Origin: Labilithrix sp.
Lineage (GTDB): Bacteria; Myxococcota; Polyangia; Polyangiales; Polyangiaceae
Assembly (NCBI GenBank): GCA_028287035.1
Contig: JAQBQL010000019.1
Span: 1 to 27,108 of the forward strand
Direction: 5' to 3'
DNA: 27,108 nt
The translations under genes and the position numbers were made by a program. The notes beneath the pieces are model-generated. The model was not told the DNA's origin, ran no database searches, and saw nothing but the letters and a program-made list of their open reading frames with translations. This document shows positions 1 to 6,823 of this stretch, piece by piece; the first letter of the stretch is position 1; each line of letters begins with the position of its first letter.

Positions 1-26
1 CGAGCAAGGCCACGCCGCACGCGCAA

Positions 27-104
27 CCGGCAGGGATCCGAACGAGTTCGCGCCCGCCCGATCCCCGCCCGAGCACGGCAATCCGGCAGGGATCCGAACG
101 ATTC
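27..104. repeat. Two GGATCC-centred repeat units (edge of an array)
   Basis: Two copies of CCGGCAGGGATCCGAACGA begin at 27 and 83; the 14-nt core AGGGATCCGAACGA is at 32-45 and 88-101, a period of 56 nt. The same core occurs eight more times at 19123-19537 with nearly the same period. These two copies look mixed: their left half (CCGGCA) matches the complement of the forward units of the large array, while the GAGTT after the first core matches its reverse units. The copies lie at the window edge, so the array probably continues to the left. Function is unknown. Confidence 0.85.
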
Positions 105-231
105 CCGCCCGCCCGGCGATCACCGCGCAGCGATCAATCCCGCAATCGGTCGATTGGAAAGTACCCGAGCCGCGCGCCAGCGTTCCGCAGTCGCTACACT
201 GCGCCGCAACGTTCCGCCCCACGGAGAGACC

Positions 232-609
232 ATGTTCGACCACGTGAAGATCGGAGTCAGCGACTACGCGAAGAGCAAGGCGTTCTTCCTCGCGGCGCTC
301 GCGCCGCTCGGAGTGACCGCCGTCTCCGAAGGAACGCCGCAGTATGGCGTCGAGCTCGCCGCGAACGACGACGTCTCGTTGTGCCTCTTCGAGACCGACG
401 CGCGGCCCGCGCCGCTCCACCTCGCGTTCAGGGCCGCCAGTCGCGAGCAGGTCGATGCCTTCCATCGCGCAGCGCTCGAGGCCGGCGGCGAGGATCACGG
501 AGCGCCCGGTCTGCGCCCGCAGTACAACGCGACCTATTACGCGGCGTTCGTCATCGGGCCCGACGGGCACAACATCGAAGCCGTGTGCCACCTCACCGAG
601 CAGCCCTGA
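232..609 (+). CDS. VOC-family (glyoxalase/bleomycin resistance-like) protein
   Basis: A 125-residue protein beginning MFDHVKIGVSDYAKSKAFF, the usual first strand and helix of a vicinal-oxygen-chelate module. Later it has PLHLAFRA and, near the end, GPDGHNIEAVCH, the typical last strand. His4, the His in PLHLAF and the Glu in NIEAV are likely metal ligands, by analogy with the family. The length fits a single VOC domain protein that dimerises. An upstream in-frame ATG exists at 154, but the ATG at 232 is preferred: GGAG lies 5 nt before it and the protein then starts right at the domain. The substrate cannot be told; members include dioxygenases, isomerases and resistance proteins. It is convergent with the transposase-like gene that follows. 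Confidence 0.88.
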   Translation: MFDHVKIGVSDYAKSKAFFLAALAPLGVTAVSEGTPQYGVELAANDDVSLCLFETDARPAPLHLAFRAASREQVDAFHRAALEAGGEDHGAPGLRPQYNATYYAAFVIGPDGHNIEAVCHLTEQP

Positions 610-622
610 CGGGCGGCTGCTC
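598..622. terminator. Hairpin spanning two convergent stop codons
   Basis: GAGCAGCC (598-605) pairs perfectly with GGCTGCTC (615-622) around a 9-nt loop. The stop codon of the VOC gene (607-609) lies in the loop and the stop of the minus-strand gene (621-623) overlaps the right arm. There is no T-run, so it may act only as a weak bidirectional terminator or to stabilise 3' ends. Confidence 0.45.
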
Positions 623-1163
623 ACGTCGCGCGGCCGCCCACGTGCGCCAGGAACGCCGTCCAGCCCTCCTGCGCGATCGCGGTCTGCGGGCTCGCGATCG
701 CCGCCGACTGCTCCCGGCCGAAGTGTCGTTCGAGCAGCTTCGTCATCGCCTCCGCGCTCGGGATGACCTCCTGCGCGAACCGGTCGTCCCATAGCGCGCC
801 CGTTCGCTCGAGGAGCATGTTGACGTTGCGCGCGGTGCGGATCGCGAGGCTCTGCAGCCCGCGCTGCAGCGTCTGCGACGACGCGGCCTCGACGATCACG
901 TGCAGGTGCTCGAGGGTGGTCGCCAGGTGCAGCACGCGGAACTCGTCCTCGTCGCCGTACGTCGTCGCGCAGCGCAGGAAGCTCTCCACGATGCGCGACG
1001 ACCGCAGGCTCGGAAGCCCCGTCGCGCGGCGCAGCGTCGCGTGCACCGGCCGGCTCGCATCATGCGGCGGCCGCGCCCGGTGGGGGACGTTGGGTCGCTG
1101 CGGGTCCGCCGGCTTCCGCCCGGCACCGGCCCGCTTGCCTCCCCAGCTCTTCGTCGCCGCCAC
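621..1163 (-). CDS. REP-associated tyrosine transposase-like (Y1/HUH) protein, divergent
   Basis: A 180-residue protein. Its N-terminus (GGKRAGAGRKP, then NVPHRARPPHDASRPVHATL, then GLPSLRS) follows the pattern of myxobacterial IS200/Y1-type transposases of the TnpA_REP (RAYT) class. EHLHVIVEA is the His-hydrophobic-His (HUH) metal motif, followed by a conserved-looking helix (RGLQSLAIRTARNVNMLL). In family members a segment like DRYHAR and a YVLxNxRKH-like helix carrying the catalytic Tyr follows. Here it reads WDDRFAQEV and continues without any tyrosine, so the nucleophile appears to be missing. I read the other two frames past this point and found no displaced family sequence, so a simple frameshift is unlikely. 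It is either a decayed or repurposed copy or a divergent branch. The nearest repeats of the GGATCC type are about 500 nt from its 3' end. Confidence 0.75.
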   Translation of the reverse strand: MAATKSWGGKRAGAGRKPADPQRPNVPHRARPPHDASRPVHATLRRATGLPSLRSSRIVESFLRCATTYGDEDEFRVLHLATTLEHLHVIVEAASSQTLQRGLQSLAIRTARNVNMLLERTGALWDDRFAQEVIPSAEAMTKLLERHFGREQSAAIASPQTAIAQEGWTAFLAHVGGRAT

Positions 1164-1184
1164 GTTCAGCCCGCCATCATCTTC

Positions 1185-1211
1185 GGAGTAAAAGGGCTGG
1201 CGCCCTCCTCC
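1185..1211. repeat. REP-like hairpin with GGAG foot beside the transposase-like gene
   Basis: AGGGC (1193-1197) and GCCCT (1202-1206) form a perfect 5-bp stem with a TGGC loop. GGAG (1185-1188) and CTCC (1208-1211) can pair outside it, leaving a small internal bulge. Classical REP elements carry a GTAG or GGAG tetranucleotide at the foot of an imperfect palindrome, and RAYT genes are usually flanked by them. This hairpin is 22 nt upstream of the gene's start. Only one copy was seen, so it may be coincidence. Confidence 0.3.
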
Positions 1212-1370
1212 AGCTCGCGTCCACGCCCCCGCACCCGTTCAGGGTACGCGACTGTGCTGGGTTCTGACCTCGGCCATGCTAAACATGCGCCGCCGAGAAC
1301 GTTTGGGGCTCCCGATGTTCAGTGTCCCGTCCCCGTTCTCCCTTTTGTGATAACCGGCAGGCCCCTTGGC

Positions 1371-1399
1371 TTGACGAACGGGAACGCTCCTCGTAAGTT
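1371..1399 (+). promoter_or_regulatory. Candidate sigma-70 promoter for rplM-rpsI
   Basis: TTGACG (1371-1376) and TAAGTT (1394-1399) are separated by exactly 17 nt, about 50 nt before the rplM start. The -35 is close to consensus; the -10 is weak. An inverted repeat, CGGGAAC (1379-1385) and GTTCCCG (1397-1403), overlaps the -10 and could be an operator. If transcription starts further upstream it would instead be a hairpin in the leader RNA. The rest of 1164-1449 shows no gene. Confidence 0.45.
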
Positions 1400-1449
1400 C
1401 CCGCCCCCTCGCCGCATACGCGGCAGATCCAGCGAGATTTCGAGAAGCC

Positions 1450-1977
1450 ATGGCCACCGAGACGTCAGCGCAAACGCAATCCACCGAGAAGGCCGAGACG
1501 AAGGCGAACGCGGCCCACACGCCCGTCCGCCGCAACGCGAACAAGAGCTTCCAGGCGACCAAGGAGCAGGGCGATCTCGATCGTTCCTGGTGGGTCGTCG
1601 ATGCGACCGACAAGCCCCTCGGCCGTCTCGCGAGCGAAGTCGCGACGCGCCTCCGTGGCAAGCACAAGCCGACGTTCACCCCGCATGTCGACACGGGTGA
1701 CTTCGTCATCGTCGTCAACGCGGCCAAGGTGAAGCTCACCGGCAACAAGCTCGACGACAAGTTCTACAATCGCCACTCCGGCATCCCCGGCGGCTTCAAG
1801 GCGACGAGCTACCGCGACATCCTCGTGGACAAGCCGACGTTCCCGGTCGAGAAGGCCGTGAAGGGCATGCTCCCGAAGAACGTCCTCGGCCGCGAGATGT
1901 TCACGAAGCTCAAGGTCTACGCGACGCCGGACCATCCGCACGCCGCTCAGAAGCCCACCGCGTTCGAGATCAAGTGA
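1450..1977 (+). CDS. rplM: 50S ribosomal protein L13
   Basis: A 175-residue protein of the large ribosomal subunit. The L13 body begins at about residue 32 and contains [58 protein letters not shown] and [17 protein letters not shown], all strongly conserved in the family. The usual length is about 142 residues; the excess is a 31-residue Ala/Thr/Glu/Lys-rich N-terminal extension. No Met, GTG or TTG codon between residue 1 and the body offers a better start, so the extension seems real. It is followed after 13 nt by rpsI, the standard L13-S9 operon. L13 is an early assembly protein binding 23S rRNA. Confidence 0.97.
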   Translation: MATETSAQTQSTEKAETKANAAHTPVRRNANKSFQATKEQGDLDRSWWVVDATDKPLGRLASEVATRLRGKHKPTFTPHVDTGDFVIVVNAAKVKLTGNKLDDKFYNRHSGIPGGFKATSYRDILVDKPTFPVEKAVKGMLPKNVLGREMFTKLKVYATPDHPHAAQKPTAFEIK

Positions 1978-1990
1978 GAGCATAGAGACC

Positions 1991-2389
1991 ATGAGCACCG
2001 CCACCACCCGCACGTACGCCACGGGCAAGCGCAAGACCGCCATCGCTCGCGTCTGGCTCTCGGCCGGCTCCGGCCAGGTCACCGTCAACGACAAGCCCGC
2101 CGACCAGTACTTCGAGCGCGAGACCTCGATCATGGTCATGAAGCAGGCCCTCGAGCTCATCGAGGCCCTCGACCAGTTCGACGTGTGGGCCACCGTCAAG
2201 GGCGGCGGTCACTCGGCGCAGGCCTCCGCGATGCGCCACGGCATCTCGCGCGCGCTCATCGCGCTCGACCCGGAGAAGCGCACCGTTCTCAAGCGCGCCG
2301 GCTTCCTGACGCGCGACGCCCGCAAGAAGGAGCGCAAGAAGTACGGACAGCCCGGCGCCCGCAAGCGCTTCCAGTACTCGAAGCGCTGA
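1991..2389 (+). CDS. rpsI: 30S ribosomal protein S9
   Basis: A 132-residue protein containing [12 protein letters not shown] near the start, [19 protein letters not shown] in the middle, and the basic tail [27 protein letters not shown]. The C-terminal SKR is the universally conserved end that reaches the P-site tRNA. Length is normal. It starts 13 nt after the rplM stop with a GAGAG sequence upstream and is cotranscribed with it. A hairpin terminator follows. Confidence 0.98.
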   Translation: MSTATTRTYATGKRKTAIARVWLSAGSGQVTVNDKPADQYFERETSIMVMKQALELIEALDQFDVWATVKGGGHSAQASAMRHGISRALIALDPEKRTVLKRAGFLTRDARKKERKKYGQPGARKRFQYSKR

Positions 2390-2425
2390 TCCGATCCGGG
2401 CTGCTGCCCGATCGCTGCGACTCGC

Positions 2426-2457
2426 AAGAGCCGGCTCCCTCAGGGATGCCGGCTCTT
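2426..2457 (+). terminator. Rho-independent-type terminator after rpsI
   Basis: AAGAGCCGGC (2426-2435) pairs perfectly over 10 bp with GCCGGCTCTT (2448-2457) around a 12-nt loop. The following sequence TGCATTTG is only moderately T-rich. It lies 36 nt after the rpsI stop and just before the next gene. Confidence 0.75.
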
Positions 2458-2489
2458 TGCATTTGCCATTGTGTGCGAAGATGCGCGCC

Positions 2490-3587
2490 ATGTTCGTGCT
2501 CGTTCGCGACGAAGACCCGCCCACCGTTGCCGCTGCCATCAGCGCGTTCGCCGACGACCAGGGGCTCGAGCCGATCGATCTCTCGGGCTCGTCCCGGAAC
2601 CCGCTGCAGATGCTCTCCATGATCGGCTCCCCGCAGGCGCTCGTCTCGGAGTCGAACGGTCAGGTCTTCGTCGCCGGGCTCGAGTCCCTCGACATCGCCG
2701 AGCCGGAGGAGTGGGGCGCCGAGCTCTCTCGCGCGTGCGAGTCCGAGGTGCTCGCCATCGAGGTTGCCGAGGACGGCGTGCGCATCCACGTCTTCGACGA
2801 CGGCGAGCTCGAGGACACCATCGACGTCATGCTCGATCCGTCGGGTCGCACGAAGGCGGCCCCGCTCGCGGAGCTCACCGACGACGACGAGGGCGCGCGC
2901 GAGCTGGAGGCCGGGATCGTCGCCACCAGCGTCGACCAGCTGCTCCCGGCGGTGCTCCGCTGCCTCGGCGTGAAGCCCGCGACCGAGGGAGCGATCACCG
3001 TCGCGTTCGTCGATCCCCTCGGTGACGACGACGAAGAGGAGGAGGACGCCGGCCCCGAGCTCGGCGCGGTGGCGCTTCCCGGTGCCGCCCTCGAAGGCAC
3101 GGCCGGGGGCGCAGTGAACGCCACGCACGGCGGTCTCTTCGCGGTGGCGCTCGCCGGGGCGGAGGACGTCGAGGGCCTTCGCCTGCAGCTCTCGGGCAGC
3201 GGGCTCGGCCTCGTCACGGTCGCCGAGGTGGTGGTCACGATGCGCCAGCGCGGCGAGCACGAGGTCGTGGAGCGCGTGGTCGCGATCCCGGCCGAGGGCG
3301 TCGCGGCGGCCGCGCAGGCGGGCGCCGAGGCGGTCCTCACCTTCGACATCGCCGACGCCTACCTCGAGTCGGTGGACGCGGCGCCGACCTTCGACATGAC
3401 CGATCTCTTCGGCACGATGCAGCGTCTCGTCAGCACGAACGAGTCACAACAGCGGAACACGCTCACCATCACCGTGAGTGGCGCGGGTCGCGTCGCCGGC
3501 GAAGGCGAGCTTCTCCTCAGCGTGTTCGCGCTGAACGACGAGGAGGTCGCGGGCGGCGCGGCGAGCGTCCCGGTCGTCGTCCGCTAG
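2490..3587 (+). CDS. Acidic protein of unknown function
   Basis: A 365-residue protein with no family I recognise. There is no signal peptide, lipobox or membrane segment, so it is probably cytoplasmic. It is very acidic throughout, with a run of Asp/Glu (GDDDEEEEDAGPE) roughly at residue 185 that probably links two halves. The N-terminal half (MFVLVRDEDPPTVAAAISAF, LVSESNGQVFVAGL) looks alpha/beta. The C-terminal half has alternating strands rich in Val and Gly. The ATG at 2490 is preferred because GAAG (2477-2480) sits 9 nt before it; ATGs at 2457 and 2481 are also in frame. The gene follows the rpsI terminator, so it is probably transcribed from its own promoter. Confidence 0.8.
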   Translation: MFVLVRDEDPPTVAAAISAFADDQGLEPIDLSGSSRNPLQMLSMIGSPQALVSESNGQVFVAGLESLDIAEPEEWGAELSRACESEVLAIEVAEDGVRIHVFDDGELEDTIDVMLDPSGRTKAAPLAELTDDDEGARELEAGIVATSVDQLLPAVLRCLGVKPATEGAITVAFVDPLGDDDEEEEDAGPELGAVALPGAALEGTAGGAVNATHGGLFAVALAGAEDVEGLRLQLSGSGLGLVTVAEVVVTMRQRGEHEVVERVVAIPAEGVAAAAQAGAEAVLTFDIADAYLESVDAAPTFDMTDLFGTMQRLVSTNESQQRNTLTITVSGAGRVAGEGELLLSVFALNDEEVAGGAASVPVVVR

Positions 3588-3723
3588 GCACTGGCGGGCG
3601 CGCCGCGAGCAACGGCACACCGCGCCTGTGAGCTTGCGTTCACGAAATAACCGCGCGATCTCACGGCGCTGCGTGATCCGCGGGCCTCACGGTCGAGGCA
3701 CACGCCGTGCTACCGGGCCTCTC

Positions 3724-4500
3724 ATGCACCTTCACCGCTTCGCCTTCGTCGTTCCGGTCTTCGCTGCCGCCACGCTGCTCGCCGCTCGCCCCGCCTTCGC
3801 TCAGGACGAGGCCGCCGCGCCCCCGGCCATCGTCACGACGCCCGCGCCCGCCCCCGTGACGACCCCCGCGCCCGAGGTGCCCGCCGAGAAGAAGATCCGC
3901 GCGAGCGTCGCCATCGAGCGCGTGGGCGGTCTCAGCTACTCGAACGTGAGCTCCGGCGACGGAGGCGGCTCCCTGAGCGCCGTTGGCTACGTGATCGGTG
4001 GTCCGTCGGTGAACCCGGACTCGTCACCGCGGCTCGGCGTCGACGCCATCTTCGGCAACAACATCACCCTCGGCGCGGCGCTCGCGGGCGGCACGTACGC
4101 GGTCAAGACGAAGGACCAGGACGCCTCCGATCACCTGAGCCTCTTCATCATCGCGCCGCGCATCGGCTACCGCATCCCGCTCAGCAAGAACTGGGATCTG
4201 ACCCCGCGCGGCGTCGTCACGATCGAGGGCGGCACCCTCAGCGCTGGAGACGACGACAGCGCCAAGAGCAGCGTCGTCGCCCTCGGCCTCGGCGCGGAGG
4301 GCGTCCTCGCGTACCGCGCGACGAGCTCCTTCAACCTGCTCGCCGGCGTCGGCTTCGATCACACGGTCGCCGCGTCGGCGACCACGAGGAGCACGACGTA
4401 CGGCATCAACGGCGAGGCCGTCACCAGCGCGGACACGAAGGGCATCGACGGCGCGCTCTTCACCCTGCAGCTGTGGATCGGCATCGGCGGCTACCTCTGA
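3724..4500 (+). CDS. Exported, probable outer-membrane beta-barrel protein
   Basis: A 258-residue protein with a clear signal peptide (MHLHRFAFVVPVFAAATLLA, cleavage after AFA at residue 26). It is followed by a Pro/Ala/Thr-rich linker (residues 30-53, repeats of PAPAPVTTP type). The remaining 200 residues alternate short hydrophobic strands with Gly and Asp/Ser turns (for example LGVDAIFGNNITLGAALAGGTYAV, IIAPRIGYRIPL, LFTLQLWIGIGGYL), as in small outer-membrane barrels. The protein ends in an aromatic-rich strand, though the last residue is Leu rather than Phe. An in-frame ORF extends upstream to 3628, but the ATG at 3724 begins the signal peptide directly. The ligand or role is unknown. 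Confidence 0.8.
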   Translation: MHLHRFAFVVPVFAAATLLAARPAFAQDEAAAPPAIVTTPAPAPVTTPAPEVPAEKKIRASVAIERVGGLSYSNVSSGDGGGSLSAVGYVIGGPSVNPDSSPRLGVDAIFGNNITLGAALAGGTYAVKTKDQDASDHLSLFIIAPRIGYRIPLSKNWDLTPRGVVTIEGGTLSAGDDDSAKSSVVALGLGAEGVLAYRATSSFNLLAGVGFDHTVAASATTRSTTYGINGEAVTSADTKGIDGALFTLQLWIGIGGYL

Positions 4501-4540
4501 ACGAGAGGTAGCCGCGCCGGCGGACCGGCTGCCCGTCAGC

Positions 4541-5626
4541 TCACGGGAACTGGCTCTCGTTCGAGCTCTTGATGAAGTCGTTGTACTTCTCGACGACGTC
4601 GTGCGGCTTGCCGTCCGGGCAGGGGCCGAGCTTGTCGGGGATGATCTTGCCGTTCACCTTCGCCTTCGCGGGCGCGTCGCGGAGGCAGCGAAGGTACTCG
4701 CGTGACTTCTTGCGGTACTCCTCGGCCGAGCGGCCGAAGGAGTCGAAGTTGGACTTGGCGCGCGGCCACGCCGGGTTCGTCTTCGCATCGAGCTCGGTCT
4801 TGTGCGCCTGGCCGAACGTGTTGAGGTCGTTCAGCGCCTTGTCGAACTCGGTGAACGAGGCGTTGTAGAGCGCGAAATCGATGTTGTCGTCCTCGCCGAC
4901 CGGGTCGCCGGCCTCGACGAGCTCGCGCGCGGCGAGGAGGACGTGCTTGCGGTGATACCGGAAGCCCTTGCCCTCCTCGCGCTCGATGCGTCCGAGCGCG
5001 CGCTGCGCGAGGGGCTTCGTGATGCCGTCGAGCGTCGCGTGGAGGTTGTTGTCCGCCTTCGAGAAGCTCTGGAAGGCCGCCATCAGCCGCGGATGCATCG
5101 CCTTGCCCTTGGCGAACTTGTCATCCTTGTAGTTCTTGTTCTCGTAGTACGTGAAGAGCTCGCCGATGATGCCGTCGAGCTCGGTCACGCTCCTGGCGAA
5201 GTCATCGCCGGCGGCCTCGAGCTTCGGGTCGTGCGGGGGCAGCGCCTTCGACTTGGCGAGGCCGTCGGTGCACTTCTTCGCGGCGTTGGGGGGCAGCTCG
5301 CCGATGCCGCCGACGCTCGTCTCCTTGCCCGTCACGCCGGTCTTCGGGTTGACCCACGAGAAGTAGCGCGCGCGCTGCTGGTGCACGGGCGACGAGAGCG
5401 TGTTCGTGCAGATGATGTACCCGTCGAGCTTCTCCTGCATCTGCTCGTCGATGTCGTCCTGCGGCGTGTTCGTGCTCCCCGCCGAGCCCGATGCGGCCGT
5501 GGCCGTCCCGCCGTCCGCGCCCGCGCTCTTCTTGAGGAGCTTCTTGCACCCCAGCGTGCCCGTCGACGCGCTCAGCACGAGGGCCAGCGTCATCGCGAGC
5601 GTCCCAAACCGTCCCGAAATCCCCAT
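4541..5626 (-). CDS. DUF3829 (YiiG-like) lipoprotein
   Basis: A 361-residue exported protein. The N-terminus has a hydrophobic stretch (LAMTLALVLSASTGTLGC) with a likely lipobox Cys at residue 27, then a low-complexity Ala/Gly/Ser/Thr linker to about residue 55. The body starts QEKLDGYIICTNTL, which resembles the opening helix of DUF3829 proteins such as E. coli YiiG, and is largely alpha-helical. Near the C-terminus are two closely placed Cys residues (LRCLRDAP and GPCPDG) that could form a disulfide. A strong ribosome site, GGAGGAGAG, lies directly before the ATG. The biochemical function of the family is not known. It diverges from the SurA-like gene. Confidence 0.85.
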   Translation of the reverse strand: MGISGRFGTLAMTLALVLSASTGTLGCKKLLKKSAGADGGTATAASGSAGSTNTPQDDIDEQMQEKLDGYIICTNTLSSPVHQQRARYFSWVNPKTGVTGKETSVGGIGELPPNAAKKCTDGLAKSKALPPHDPKLEAAGDDFARSVTELDGIIGELFTYYENKNYKDDKFAKGKAMHPRLMAAFQSFSKADNNLHATLDGITKPLAQRALGRIEREEGKGFRYHRKHVLLAARELVEAGDPVGEDDNIDFALYNASFTEFDKALNDLNTFGQAHKTELDAKTNPAWPRAKSNFDSFGRSAEEYRKKSREYLRCLRDAPAKAKVNGKIIPDKLGPCPDGKPHDVVEKYNDFIKSSNESQFP

Positions 5627-5725
5627 TCTCTCCTCCGGGCGCCACGACGCCGGCCCCCGCAGGAAAGGGCGATCGTCCGGGACGCGACTGGCGGCAGGAT
5701 AGACCTCTTCCCGCAGGGTCCGGAA

Positions 5726-6766
5726 GTGGTAAGAAAAGGCGTGCTGCGCCGCCGGACCCTCTCCAGATCCCTACGAAATACCGTTCGCGGCGTGCTCGCC
5801 AGCGCGGTGATCCTCGCCGGTCTCGGCGCCAGCCGCCCGTCCGAGGCGTCGATCGTCGAGCGCATCGTGGCGGTCGTCGGCGAGCGGCCGATCCTCCTGT
5901 CCGAGCTGCGTCAGCGCGGGCGCCCGCACCTCTATCGCATCGCGGCCACCACCACGAACCCGTCGCAGCAGGCCGCCGCCGAGAGCGAGATGTTCCGCGA
6001 GCTGCTGAACCGCCTCGTCGACGAACGCCTCGAAGAGAACGCCGCGGACAAGTCGCACATCTCGGTGACGGCCGAGGAGATCGACAACGGCATCCGCCAG
6101 GTCGCCGCGCAGACGAAGCTCCAGCCGCGCGACGTCATCAACGAGGCGAAGAAGCAGGGCCTCTCCGAGCAGGACTACCGCGACGAGATCCGTCGTCAGG
6201 TGCTCGAAGGAAAGCTGATCCAGCTGCGCGTGCGCGGCCGCGTCCGGGTGACGGAGCAGGACGCGCGCGCCGCGTACTCGCGCGTGCAGAAGGAGATCAC
6301 CTCCCAGCACCCCGTCGACCTCCGCATCCTCGTCCTCCAGGTGGCGCCCGGCTCGAGCCAGGGCACGCAGTCGGCGCGCGACGCGCTCGCCCAGGAGCTC
6401 ACCGCGCGGGCGCGGAAGGGCGAGGACTTCTGCGCGCTCGTGAAGGACTTCAGCCAGGACCCGTCGACGGTGAACACGTGCGGGTCGCGCGGCCTCGTCC
6501 CGCTGAACCAGCTCTTCCCCGAGCTGCAGCAGGTGGCGAGCTCGCTGAAGCCCGGCGGCACCGCGGACCCGATCCCGTTCCGTGACCCGATGGGCAACCA
6601 GGCGATCCTCGTCGTGCAGCTCGCGAGCGAGCAGGCGACGGTGCCGCCGTACGAGCAGGTGAAGGACCAGATGATGGAGCGCGCCTTCGCCGACCAGACG
6701 GATCGCCAGCGGAAGCTGTGGCTCACCGAGCTGCGCCGCGGCGTCTACATCGACGTCCGCCTCTGA
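5726..6766 (+). CDS. SurA-like periplasmic peptidyl-prolyl isomerase (single parvulin domain)
   Basis: About 346 residues. A basic, hydrophobic signal peptide (to about residue 41, SEA) leads into IVERIVAVVGERPILLSELRQR, the SurA/PpiC N-terminal chaperone strand and helix. The helical chaperone region runs to about residue 185, then one parvulin domain with VDLRILVLQV, FCALVKDFSQDPST, CGSRGLVPLNQLFPEL and LKPGGTADPIPF. E. coli SurA has two parvulin domains; this has one. The role is folding of outer-membrane or periplasmic proteins. Start choice is open: GTG at 5726 has AGGG 7 nt upstream, while GTG at 5741 has AAGG too close. Both keep the signal peptide. The longer ORF to 4802 is only antisense to the lipoprotein gene. 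Confidence 0.88.
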   Translation: MVRKGVLRRRTLSRSLRNTVRGVLASAVILAGLGASRPSEASIVERIVAVVGERPILLSELRQRGRPHLYRIAATTTNPSQQAAAESEMFRELLNRLVDERLEENAADKSHISVTAEEIDNGIRQVAAQTKLQPRDVINEAKKQGLSEQDYRDEIRRQVLEGKLIQLRVRGRVRVTEQDARAAYSRVQKEITSQHPVDLRILVLQVAPGSSQGTQSARDALAQELTARARKGEDFCALVKDFSQDPSTVNTCGSRGLVPLNQLFPELQQVASSLKPGGTADPIPFRDPMGNQAILVVQLASEQATVPPYEQVKDQMMERAFADQTDRQRKLWLTELRRGVYIDVRL

Positions 6767-6768
6767 GC

Positions 6769-6816
6769 GCACGAAGGCCCCCGCTCCCGTGAGGAGCGAG
6801 GGCCTCGCGTTCGTGC
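6769..6816. terminator. Bidirectional hairpin terminator
   Basis: AGGCCC (6775-6780) plus CGCTCC (6782-6787) pair with GGAGCG (6793-6798) plus GGGCCT (6800-6805), with one C/A mismatch and a 5-nt loop. An outer inverted repeat, GCACGA (6769-6774) and TCGTGC (6811-6816), encloses it. It sits between the convergent SurA-like and YegP-repeat genes and ends just before the stop of the latter, so it probably terminates both. Confidence 0.7.
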
Positions 6817-6823
6817 CGTCAGC

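Noticed and set aside
154..231. Upstream extension of the VOC protein
   Set aside because: The extra residues are Arg-rich and unlike the family; the ATG at 232 has a proper ribosome site.
621..870. Frameshift hiding the catalytic end of the RAYT-like gene
   Set aside because: Reading the other two frames of the minus strand past the HUH region gave no DRYHAR or YVLxN-like sequence.
4802..5725. N-terminal part of a 654-residue plus-strand frame
   Set aside because: It is antisense to the DUF3829 lipoprotein gene, Arg/Val/Leu-rich and of no family; the true parvulin gene begins with its signal peptide near 5726.
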